41,067 bases of DNA, from IMG/VR virus record IMGVR_UViG_3300037189_007198, positions 1 through 41,067 of that record. The stretch is one strand, 5' to 3'. The notes under the pieces were generated by a model. That model was not told where the DNA came from, made no database searches, and saw only the letters and a list, made by a program, of their open reading frames with translations. This DNA comes from a virus. The first letter of the stretch is position 1. Each line of letters begins with the position of its first letter. A program made the translations under genes and the position numbers. Shown in pieces: positions 29,894 through 36,531 of the stretch.

Positions 29894-30024
29894 AATCAGG
29901 TTGCCTCCTCCTCTTATTCGTTCTCGCCAACCTCCTCTACGCTGTCTATCGCACCCTAAAGGATGCTGGCTTAATCTCAGTCAACCCAAACCCCGCCACC
30001 CTTGAAACGTGGCTTAACTCATAG
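29890..30024 (+). CDS. Small membrane or secreted protein (44 aa)
   Basis: The 44-aa frame overlaps the previous stop (ATGA). It begins MKSGCLLLLFVLANLLYAVY, a hydrophobic stretch that could be a membrane anchor; the Cys at position 5 is too near the start for a lipobox. A polar tail follows (PNPATLETWLNS). The tight packing supports a real gene. Function unknown. Confidence 0.55.
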   Translation: MKSGCLLLLFVLANLLYAVYRTLKDAGLISVNPNPATLETWLNS

Positions 30025-30036
30025 AAAGCAATCACC

Positions 30037-30339
30037 ATGACACTAGAACAGAAATTGAAAGCAGAACTGGCAGACCTCACCGGAAAAACCCTCTCAGCGT
30101 ATGCGTACGAATTGTGGGGGAATAGCCGGGAAGGCTACGAAGTGAATGATCTTTGGCGCATCATTAAAACGGATGATTTTGAGGTCCTGCTAGAATCCGC
30201 AAGGGGGAGATGGGAAGTTTTCAAGATCAATTATTCCCCCCGCGCCACCGTCAATGGGCTTTCCTTTGATGGGGACGATTTCACCGTCTACATTGAATCG
30301 GACGGGATACCGTTCTTGGAAATCAGAGTAACCGAATAA
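30037..30339 (+). CDS. Small early protein (100 aa), unknown
   Basis: The product is acidic with a helical start (MTLEQKLKAELADLTGKTLS) and a beta-rich second half (DDFEVLLESARGRWEVFKIN; SFDGDDFTVYIESDGIPFLE). No catalytic motif or membrane segment is visible. It lies 12 bases after the previous stop in an ATCACC-ATG context. The gene is part of the co-oriented early cluster that ends at the terminator at 30601. I do not recognise its family. Confidence 0.7.
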   Translation: MTLEQKLKAELADLTGKTLSAYAYELWGNSREGYEVNDLWRIIKTDDFEVLLESARGRWEVFKINYSPRATVNGLSFDGDDFTVYIESDGIPFLEIRVTE

Positions 30340-30349
30340 CCACCAAACC

Positions 30350-30577
30350 ATGACAACCTATTACGACACATTCTCGGGACTCATCCCCGCAAAGGAGGTC
30401 ACTCGTTACACGAATCTCCCCTCTCGTATGCAAATGGTCATTTGTGAAGTGACCAAAACACTAAGGGCATACAAGCAGGGGGAGAGGTTGGAAATACCAG
30501 CGCACAGCCTTGTCAACCTTGCACCTCAACGGGGAGCATTCATTCGAGTCAACACCGCATCCCCCCGCAAGTACTAA
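30350..30577 (+). CDS. Small early protein (75 aa), unknown
   Basis: The 75-aa product is basic overall (TKTLRAYKQGERLEIPAHSL; NTASPRKY at the end) with a possible small beta fold. It lies ten bases after the previous stop, in the context CAAACC-ATG, and is the last gene before the strong terminator at 30601-30632. No family is recognised. Confidence 0.65.
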   Translation: MTTYYDTFSGLIPAKEVTRYTNLPSRMQMVICEVTKTLRAYKQGERLEIPAHSLVNLAPQRGAFIRVNTASPRKY

Positions 30578-30600
30578 CCCCCAAACGCCAAACCCCGCCA

Positions 30601-30632
30601 CCCCGCACCCCTGAAAAGGTGCGGGGTTTTTT
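30601..30632 (+). terminator. Rho-independent terminator closing the early cluster
   Basis: A perfect 9-bp stem CCCCGCACC (30601-30609) and GGTGCGGGG (30618-30626) with an 8-base loop is followed by six T. It ends transcription of the 28744-30577 genes before the regulator region. Confidence 0.95.
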
Positions 30633-30676
30633 GTGCTTGCAACCTCCCCACCTCGCCTCCTAATCTCTCCCCCACC

Positions 30677-31039
30677 ATGCACCCTCCCCCGCTTTACTCC
30701 CATTCATTCCACCTCACCCTCCACACAAGCAACCCCACCCCGCCATCAACGCAAGATGCGTTTGACCTCATCACCGCGCACCGGATAGCGGGCAGGACCC
30801 CCGACCAAATCACCCACGCCCAGACCCTCGGTGGGACGCTCCGTGCCCTCTCGGTCCACGCCTCGGAAGGGCAGGCGAAAAGAAGCGAACGAAAAGGGAC
30901 AAACGATGCACGTCCTTCCAGAAAACAGTATAAGGCGATCATCCGCAATTTGCTGCGTGTGATGCAGTGCGAAAATGGTTTGGATTTGTACGAGTTCACA
31001 GCAGCACTGGAGCAGGCGAAAAACATTTTAGAAAAATAG
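30677..31039 (+). CDS. Hypothetical protein upstream of the XRE regulator
   Basis: The 120-aa product has a Pro/Ser/Thr-rich start and a more regular second half: DAFDLITAHRIAGRTPDQIT (about 27-46), a basic linker (AKRSERKGTNDARPSRKQYK) and a helical end (LDLYEFTAALEQAKNILEK). The middle could be a small helical DNA-binding fold, but no motif is decisive. It stops four bases before the TTGACG of the regulator promoter. It follows a strong terminator, so it needs its own promoter or read-through. The start codon is the only ATG near the front (CCACC-ATG). Confidence 0.55.
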   Translation: MHPPPLYSHSFHLTLHTSNPTPPSTQDAFDLITAHRIAGRTPDQITHAQTLGGTLRALSVHASEGQAKRSERKGTNDARPSRKQYKAIIRNLLRVMQCENGLDLYEFTAALEQAKNILEK

Positions 31040-31042
31040 CAG

Positions 31043-31072
31043 TTGACGCAAACGACAAGTCAGTTAAAACTG
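31043..31072 (+). promoter_or_regulatory. Predicted promoter and palindromic operator of the XRE regulator
   Basis: TTGACG (31043-31048) and TAAAAC (31065-31070) are 16 bases apart. The palindrome CAGTT-AA-AACTG (31061-31072) covers the -10 box and is preceded by the genome motif's GT. The predicted start, about 31077, coincides with the GTG at 31078, so the transcript would be leaderless, as for lambda cI from PRM. Nearly the same element, opposite in direction, lies at 27230-27260. Confidence 0.6.
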
Positions 31073-31077
31073 CTGTC

Positions 31078-31296
31078 GTGAAAAAGCCACGCCCCCAACT
31101 CCGCACCCTTGGCAATCGCATCCGCCACTACCGGATGCAGGCAGGACTCACCCAAGAGCAACTGTGCAGGAAGCTCAAGTGGGACAAGTCCCTCCTCAGC
31201 CACTATGAGGCAGATCGCCGGATGCCCCGAGTGGATAAGCTGGTGCGCCTCGCAGCCAAGCTGGACGTGGACCTCAAAGCCTTAGTCAACCCGTAA
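31078..31296 (+). CDS. XRE-family helix-turn-helix regulator
   Basis: The GTG at 31078 is chosen because it coincides with the predicted transcription start and avoids overlap with the previous gene; the 72-aa product is essentially one Cro/CI-type domain. LGNRIRHYRMQAGLTQEQLC (11-30) gives helices 1-2, KWDKSLLSHYEADRRMP (34-50) the recognition helix and turn, and VDKLVRLAAKLDVDLKALV (52-70) helices 4-5. No C-terminal dimerisation or self-cleavage domain is present, so it resembles Cro or a small antirepressor-controlled repressor. Its operator candidate overlaps its own -10 box and recurs at the terminase-side promoter. It probably switches early to late expression. An ATG at 30967 gives a longer, less likely frame. 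Confidence 0.82.
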   Translation: MKKPRPQLRTLGNRIRHYRMQAGLTQEQLCRKLKWDKSLLSHYEADRRMPRVDKLVRLAAKLDVDLKALVNP

Positions 31297-31308
31297 CACC
31301 ACATCACC

Positions 31309-32055
31309 ATGAAACGCATACCCTGGCACAACCCCGCACAACAGACACCCCCAGAAGGCTACCGACTGCTCATCCTCGAAGAGGTGGAGTCGCCACCCAC
31401 CCACAAAGGCATGGTCCTGACTATCTTCAAGAAGTGGGTAGCATTGGAGCTTGGTCCGGTTCACCCAGACTGCACATACGCAGTCCCCAGCGACACCCCG
31501 CTGCCCAAGGGATACACGCTCATCGACGGTGACGTGTGGCAGATGAACGGATGGACGGCGCACACGCCCGGGGCACTGTTTGATGTCACAGGCAAAACCC
31601 CGATGGACCCAGACACCTTAGTTGAAGTCATGCTGCGCAACGGTGAGAAGGTCACAGGACCGATGATGCAGCATTGGTTTGGGCGGGTGCCCAGCGAACC
31701 CCGTGCAGAGGTCATCGGGTGGCGGGTTTTGGATGAAGCACCCAAGCCCCTCATGGCGTTGGATGCACACCAGTTGCACCCGATGTTCAAAGACCCTGTG
31801 GAGGAGTTTGCAAAGGACCGCAACGCCGCATTGAACAAAGGGACAGATGAGTTGCTGGTGGGGGCGATGGCTGCCCAGCCACCCCACGAACTGCTAAACA
31901 AGTGGCAGGAGGAATTGCGCAAAGTGTTGATCCCCCTCATGGGCAAAGCCTTTGAAGCTGCCCACCGTGAACTGCTGGACGAGAACCAACGCCTCAAGAA
32001 CCAACTTGCCGATGCGCAGGCAACCATCAAATCCATCCGCTCCCTGCTGCCATGA
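31309..32055 (+). CDS. Hypothetical protein with C-terminal coiled coil
   Basis: The 248-aa product is mostly unrecognised. Residues 1-60 (HNPAQQTPPEGYRLLILEEV; KKWVALELGPVHPDC) and 100-135 (TLVEVMLRNGEKVTGPMMQH then WFGRV) look like two small beta domains; the second has the form of a short repeated domain seen in phage proteins of the early region (D-x-LVEV-x-LR-x-G-x...W). The C-terminal 60 residues are a coiled coil (AHRELLDENQRLKNQLADAQ). It begins 12 bases after the regulator stop in an ATCACC-ATG context and overlaps the next gene by four bases. No catalytic residues are evident. Confidence 0.75.
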   Translation: MKRIPWHNPAQQTPPEGYRLLILEEVESPPTHKGMVLTIFKKWVALELGPVHPDCTYAVPSDTPLPKGYTLIDGDVWQMNGWTAHTPGALFDVTGKTPMDPDTLVEVMLRNGEKVTGPMMQHWFGRVPSEPRAEVIGWRVLDEAPKPLMALDAHQLHPMFKDPVEEFAKDRNAALNKGTDELLVGAMAAQPPHELLNKWQEELRKVLIPLMGKAFEAAHRELLDENQRLKNQLADAQATIKSIRSLLP

Positions 32056-32450
32056 GCACCATGATCCCCATCCTCTCCAAGAGGCACAACCTTTGCCGTG
32101 CGAAGTCCTACGGTGCGGACTACTACCTCACCCCCAGTCAGGGCAAGAACCCATCGTGGTCATGCTATGGCACCACCGCAGCCCAGATACGCAAACTTAT
32201 GGGTCACTCCTCCAACACCCACCAGTGCGTCAACTGGCAGGACGATGAGCTTGAGAAGGCATTCTACCAACTCAGCGTGCCCGAGAAGCATGTGCGTGCG
32301 TTCGTGGCTAAGTTAAGCACCCACGGCAGCGTTGCCCTTGTCGAACCAAGCGGGCAACTCGGTGCAGAGCGTGAGACCCTGTTCGAGTGCATCGCAGTGG
32401 TGCCTAAGCTGGGCAGTGCGGCAACCGCAGACGACGATGACCTCTTGTAA
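32052..32450 (+). CDS. Hypothetical protein with DDDDLL tail
   Basis: The 132-aa product is compact in its first 110 residues (GADYYLTPSQGKNPSWSCYG; QIRKLMGHSSNTHQCVNWQD; LSVPEKHVRAFVAKLSTHGS), with three cysteines and two histidines that might bind a metal, although spacing is not that of a known finger. It ends in an unstructured ATADDDDLL, the longest of the shared acidic Asp-Leu-Leu tails. It overlaps the previous gene by four bases. No family is recognised; the tail suggests it joins the same complex as the other tailed proteins. Confidence 0.75.
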   Translation: MSTMIPILSKRHNLCRAKSYGADYYLTPSQGKNPSWSCYGTTAAQIRKLMGHSSNTHQCVNWQDDELEKAFYQLSVPEKHVRAFVAKLSTHGSVALVEPSGQLGAERETLFECIAVVPKLGSAATADDDDLL

Positions 32451-32474
32451 CCTTTAACCCACCACCACATCACC

Positions 32475-32567
32475 ATGACACCCCACTACTCTGGAGACCG
32501 ATACTTCCTCATCCCCCCAACCCGTGCGCAGCAGATTGCGCGTGACCTCGCAGACCTCATCGGTTAG
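32475..32567 (+). CDS. Possible mini-protein (30 aa)
   Basis: A 30-aa frame in the genome's usual leader context (ACCACATCACC-ATG) fills the gap before the primase gene. It reads MTPHYSGDRYFLIPPTRAQQ and ends in a short helix (IARDLADLIG). The context is the same as at 31309. It may instead be the untranslated leader of the primase gene. Confidence 0.35.
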   Translation: MTPHYSGDRYFLIPPTRAQQIARDLADLIG

Positions 32568-32581
32568 TCTCGCCACCCCAG

Positions 32582-35182
32582 ATGCGCTACTACACCGGAC
32601 AGACCATTGAGGGGTGGGTCAAAGCCTCGTCTGCCAACTCGTTCAAGGAGTTGGTGGACAGGCACCTCACCCCCATCCCGCTCAACATCACCCGCACCCA
32701 GTATGCGGAGATGACACCCAAGGAGCGGGATAAGGCAAAGCAGGTGCCCTACCTCACCCCCGCTGCGTTCAACGCCCCAAAGTGCCCACGCAGGACCGAG
32801 AATGCAACCCAATGCAACCTCATCTTTCTTGACATCGACACTGCCAAGGATGGCACATCACCCGCTGCCCCGCTCCTCGCCAATCTGGACTTGGTGGAGC
32901 AGCAGATGGAACCGTGGTCGTTCTGCATCTACCACACCGCATCCAGCACCCCCGCAGCACCCCGCCTACGGGTCATGGTCGATGCCGATGCCATCCCGCT
33001 GGACACCTACGATGATGCTGCCCGCACAATTGCCCGCACCCTCGGTCTTACCAAGATCAACAGTGAGTCGATGGTGCCTGTGCAAGCCATGTTCCTCCCT
33101 TCTCTGTTCGCAGACGAGGACCCAGAAGAATACCAACCCCTCATCCTCTCCAACACCGATGGACGACCATTCACCACATCCGACATCTCCTCAGCAGCCA
33201 ACGAGGTGCAGACCGAATCAAGACGCAAGCAGGGGGGTGCCATGTCAGCAGATGGCACACTGGACCCTCTTGACTTCCTTCGCGCTCCTCTTGACAACAT
33301 GCCACTCTCCCGAGTCGAGGAGATGCTTGAGTGTGTGGACCCAGACATCGAGTACAGGGAGTGGTTGGAGGTGGCTACCGCACTCAAGCACCAATTTGCG
33401 GGCACTGCTGAGGAGGAAGCAGCGTATCTCCTCTTCGACCTGTGGAGTGCCAAGGGGACCAAGTATCAGGGAGAGGACGAGACCCGTGCTAAGTGGGATT
33501 CCTTCAAACCCACCCCGCTCAATCGCCAACCTGTTACAATCCGCAGCCTCATGCACAGAGCCAGTCTTGCTGGTTGGGACATGTCCACTGCGAAGGACGA
33601 ACAGTTCAAGCAGACTGCCAGTTGGCTTGAGCAGGCACCAACGCTGAGTAAGCTACTCTCAGAAGGACTGACACGCATCATCACCACCCCCCTGTTGTCG
33701 CAGGCAGAGGAGGAGGCACTGCTCAATCAACTGTGCAAGGAGGCATCACGCCTCGGGAGCAAGGTCTCCATCACCGCACTGCGCAAGGACATGCGGATGC
33801 TGCGTGACAAGCTCAAGGAGAAACCCACCGACAAGGGCAAAACCAATCAACCACCGTGGACTCGGGGCGTATTCTATGTCGCCTCTGCCGAGGAGTTCTT
33901 TCGCCACTCAACGGGGGAGAAGTACACCCAGCGATCATGGGATGCTGTATATGGCAAACGCCTGCTACCCACCGAGAAGCAACTACTGGAGGCAGGACTC
34001 GAAGCGAGTGTGGCGAACCTCAGCAGACCGATGCTGCCCGCCAACCAGTTTGCCCTCAACACGGTGAAGATACCCTCGGTGTGGGACTACACCTACGATC
34101 CATCATCCCCGAATGACCTGTGGGTGATTAACCAAGGCAAGGCGTTCGTGAACACCTACCGCCGCTGCCACCCGCACCCCAACGCTGCCCAGTCGGAAGA
34201 GGCAGGTGCGATCTTCATGGATCACATGCGCAAGCTAATCGCAGAGGAGGAGTACGTGCTCATCCTCGTGGACTGGATGGCTTATATGGTTCAGGTGCCG
34301 GGAGATAAGATTCAATGGGCACCACTCATCCAGGGTGCGGAGGGGTGTGGCAAGAGCATCCTCGGCACCACGATGTCTGCCGTCCTTGGCAAGCCCCATG
34401 TGAAGAGCATCGGGGTGCAGCAGATTCACTCGGGATTCACCGAATGGGCAACGGGTGCGCAACTGGTTATCATCGAAGAGGTGAAGGTCGATGGGATGCG
34501 CAGCACCGAGGTGATGAACGTGCTCAAGCCCCTCATCTCCAATGATGAGGTAAGTGTATCGCAGAAGTTCAAGGATGCCCGTCTTGGGCTCCCCAATAAG
34601 ACTTCCTACATGCTGCTCACCAACCACCGAGACTCTATGCCAGTCACCCCCGAGGATCGCCGCTACTGCCCAGTGCAGAGTGCCATCCAGACAGCACAGC
34701 AGGTGCGTGCGTTGCAGCAGAGTGGACACTTTGAACGCTATGTGGAGATGGTGCAGAACATGGCTGGAGGACTACGCCACTGGTTCGAGAATTACCCCAT
34801 CCGCCCCAGCTTCAACCCAAAGGGCAGTGCCCCTGTCACCATCTACCGGAAGGAGTTGGTCGATGACTCCGCATCCCCTGCAATGGCAGCAGTGCGCAGG
34901 CTAATCTCCGAGGGGGACCACCCTCTTGTCCAAGCAGACTTGGTGAGCAGCAAGGTGCTCATGGAACTGCTGGAGATGGAACGGTTGAAGTCCATCACCG
35001 CACAGGGATTGGCTAACATCCTGCGTGACTCCAACTACAAGCAGATTGGCAGACACATCGTGGACGATGAGAGGCACTACCTGTGGGTACACTGCAACGC
35101 ACCCGAGCGGGATTACGTGGAGGTGGCGAGACACCGGAGAGCGAATGAGTTAATTCACCTTGAAATGGAGATGGTGCTATGA
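32582..35182 (+). CDS. Primase / SF3 helicase fusion
   Basis: The 866-aa protein joins two replication activities. Residues about 1-190 look like an archaeo-eukaryotic primase-type domain with the strand IFLDIDTAKDG (Asp84 and Asp86 as the metal pair) and the distal YHTASSTPAAPRLRVMVD. Residues about 240-310 (PLSRVEEMLECVDPDIEYRE; ALKHQFAGTAEEE; RAKWDSFKP) match the PriCT-2 linker. From about 560 the helicase domain shows Walker A GAEGCGKS (585-592), Walker B LVIIEE (Glu632, Glu633) and sensor-1 YMLLTNHRDS. The C-terminal 90 residues form a winged-helix-like end. It would unwind and prime at the origin. It overlaps the methyltransferase gene by four bases. Confidence 0.9.
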   Translation: MRYYTGQTIEGWVKASSANSFKELVDRHLTPIPLNITRTQYAEMTPKERDKAKQVPYLTPAAFNAPKCPRRTENATQCNLIFLDIDTAKDGTSPAAPLLANLDLVEQQMEPWSFCIYHTASSTPAAPRLRVMVDADAIPLDTYDDAARTIARTLGLTKINSESMVPVQAMFLPSLFADEDPEEYQPLILSNTDGRPFTTSDISSAANEVQTESRRKQGGAMSADGTLDPLDFLRAPLDNMPLSRVEEMLECVDPDIEYREWLEVATALKHQFAGTAEEEAAYLLFDLWSAKGTKYQGEDETRAKWDSFKPTPLNRQPVTIRSLMHRASLAGWDMSTAKDEQFKQTASWLEQAPTLSKLLSEGLTRIITTPLLSQAEEEALLNQLCKEASRLGSKVSITALRKDMRMLRDKLKEKPTDKGKTNQPPWTRGVFYVASAEEFFRHSTGEKYTQRSWDAVYGKRLLPTEKQLLEAGLEASVANLSRPMLPANQFALNTVKIPSVWDYTYDPSSPNDLWVINQGKAFVNTYRRCHPHPNAAQSEEAGAIFMDHMRKLIAEEEYVLILVDWMAYMVQVPGDKIQWAPLIQGAEGCGKSILGTTMSAVLGKPHVKSIGVQQIHSGFTEWATGAQLVIIEEVKVDGMRSTEVMNVLKPLISNDEVSVSQKFKDARLGLPNKTSYMLLTNHRDSMPVTPEDRRYCPVQSAIQTAQQVRALQQSGHFERYVEMVQNMAGGLRHWFENYPIRPSFNPKGSAPVTIYRKELVDDSASPAMAAVRRLISEGDHPLVQADLVSSKVLMELLEMERLKSITAQGLANILRDSNYKQIGRHIVDDERHYLWVHCNAPERDYVEVARHRRANELIHLEMEMVL

Positions 35183-35994
35183 CTAAATTTAAGTGCATTG
35201 TTGCAGACCCACCATGGCCCATTGGGGACTTCCCGGCATGGTTTAATAAGGAGCGCAGAAGCCAGCGCGAGAGCAAAATTGGGGTGAATCCAACCCCATA
35301 TAAAACCATGACCCTGCCTGAGATTGAGAAATTGCCAGTGGGGGATGTGTCAGCAGATGGTGCCCACCTATATCTGTGGACAACAGACGCATTTTACGAG
35401 GCAGCTTTGCGGGTTGCAAGAGCTTGGGGGTTTGAAAAATCTGCAACTTTGGTGTGGTGCAAAAAACCAATGGGGAAAGGTTTGGGTGGAACTTACCCAA
35501 GCAATGTGGAGTTTATTTTGTTCTGCCGCCGTGCTCATAATTTGGGGTGGCAGGAGTTCGGTGAATGGCTGCGCGGCAAGAGGTTAGCCGCTGGGAAAAC
35601 CACCGCCCAAATGTGTGAAGCTCTTGGTAAGCACGGCAAAGTGAATCATGGTGGTGTGCAAAGCAATTGGGAGAAAGGTCTTGCAGTGCCCACACCCCAG
35701 CAGTGGTGTGGTATAAAGCATCAACTCATGCTATCCGATGAGATGGATACTTGGGTAGAACGCCTGCAACCACAAAAAGGAGGAGCTAGGGCTGAGGGGA
35801 GGTGGTTTCAGTGGGCAAGAGGTAGCCATTCACAGAAACCAGAAGCATTTCAAGACATGGTGGAGAAGATTAGCCCTGGCCCTTACTTAGAGCTTTTTGC
35901 AAGACGCAGGCGAGAAGGGTGGGCATCTTGGGGCAATGAGGTGCAATGCGACATCAATCTGCAAAAGGAGGATGATCCATCCGATCTGCTCTAA
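35179..35994 (+). CDS. MT-A70-type adenine-N6 DNA methyltransferase with inserted HTH-like domain
   Basis: The 271-aa enzyme has the catalytic DPPW (10-13), the MT-A70 blocks YKTMTLPEIEKLPV (41-54), AHLYLWTTDAF (62-72) and WGFEKSATLVWCKKPMGKGL (83-102), and the closing SHSQKPEAF (216-224) and YLELFARRRREGWASWGNEV (236-255). It should transfer methyl from S-adenosylmethionine to adenine N6 in DNA. Residues about 124-205, between the last two blocks, carry an extra XRE-like helical segment (FGEWLRGKRLAAGKTTAQMC; GVQSNWEKGLAVPTPQQW), likely a target-recognition insert. Codon use is richer in A+T than the neighbours, suggesting recent transfer. It ends DPSDLL, as does the DpdA-like enzyme. Confidence 0.9.
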   Translation: MTKFKCIVADPPWPIGDFPAWFNKERRSQRESKIGVNPTPYKTMTLPEIEKLPVGDVSADGAHLYLWTTDAFYEAALRVARAWGFEKSATLVWCKKPMGKGLGGTYPSNVEFILFCRRAHNLGWQEFGEWLRGKRLAAGKTTAQMCEALGKHGKVNHGGVQSNWEKGLAVPTPQQWCGIKHQLMLSDEMDTWVERLQPQKGGARAEGRWFQWARGSHSQKPEAFQDMVEKISPGPYLELFARRRREGWASWGNEVQCDINLQKEDDPSDLL

Positions 35995-36096
35995 AAATTT
36001 TCACCAAATCACTTGACGTTTAATGCAGAAAGTGAAATGGTGATTAACACGCAGGAAGTCCTGCTTCAACAACCCAAAACCAAATACACTGATACA

Positions 36097-36462
36097 ATGC
36101 AACCGATCCTTGATCTACTAATCCGCCTCGTCGTCGCACTCGAACTCATCGCTGCCAAACACGGCAACGGTGCTGCTCCTGTCGCCGTGACCACGGTGGA
36201 GTCTGAACCCGAAACCAAACCCGCACCTGCACCCAAGGGCAAAGCCAAGGCACCCGCCAAGGAAGAACCCAAGGTGGACTTCGAGGCACTGCGCAGCGAG
36301 TGCAAAGCCAGCATCACCGCACTCGTTGAGAGCGGACGCAAGGACGCAGCCAAGAAGGTGCTCGCCGCCCACGGTGTTGCCAAGCTCGCTGAACTCGCAG
36401 ACGAGAAGCTGCCGGACATCAAGGCCGACCTCGCCAAGCTGGAAGAGGAAGACCTCAGCTAG
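36097..36462 (+). CDS. Small helical protein of the replication module
   Basis: The Met at 36097 (MQPILDLLIRLVVALELIAA) is chosen, giving 121 aa; upstream frames lack a good start and include a TTGACG at 36013. An N-terminal hydrophobic helix is followed by a Pro/Lys/Ala-rich linker (ETKPAPAPKGKAKAPAKEEP) and a C-terminal helical domain, DFEALRSECKASITALVESG, then VLAAHGVAKLAELADEKLPD. The hGVAKL-x-ELxxEKLP pattern is familiar from small proteins next to phage recombination or ssDNA-binding genes. The end LEEEDLS is a weak form of the shared acidic tail. Confidence 0.7.
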   Translation: MQPILDLLIRLVVALELIAAKHGNGAAPVAVTTVESEPETKPAPAPKGKAKAPAKEEPKVDFEALRSECKASITALVESGRKDAAKKVLAAHGVAKLAELADEKLPDIKADLAKLEEEDLS

Positions 36463-36473
36463 CCCAACAGTCT

Positions 36474-36491
36474 CACGGGGGCAACCCCGTG
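36474..36491 (+). other. GNRA-loop hairpin before the DUF2800 nuclease gene
   Basis: CACGGGG and CCCCGTG (36474-36480, 36485-36491) form a 7-bp stem with a GCAA tetraloop; a second small stem CCCC-TGC-GGGG follows at about 36507-36517. No T run follows, so this is an RNA-stability or translation element rather than a terminator. Confidence 0.5.
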
Positions 36492-36531
36492 GGGCAATTC
36501 CAGTTCCCCTGCGGGGGTATTGAAACTGCCC

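Noticed and set aside
36013-36041. TTGACG before the 121-aa protein as a promoter
   Set aside because: The -35-like hexamer is clear but no acceptable -10 box lies 15-19 bases downstream.
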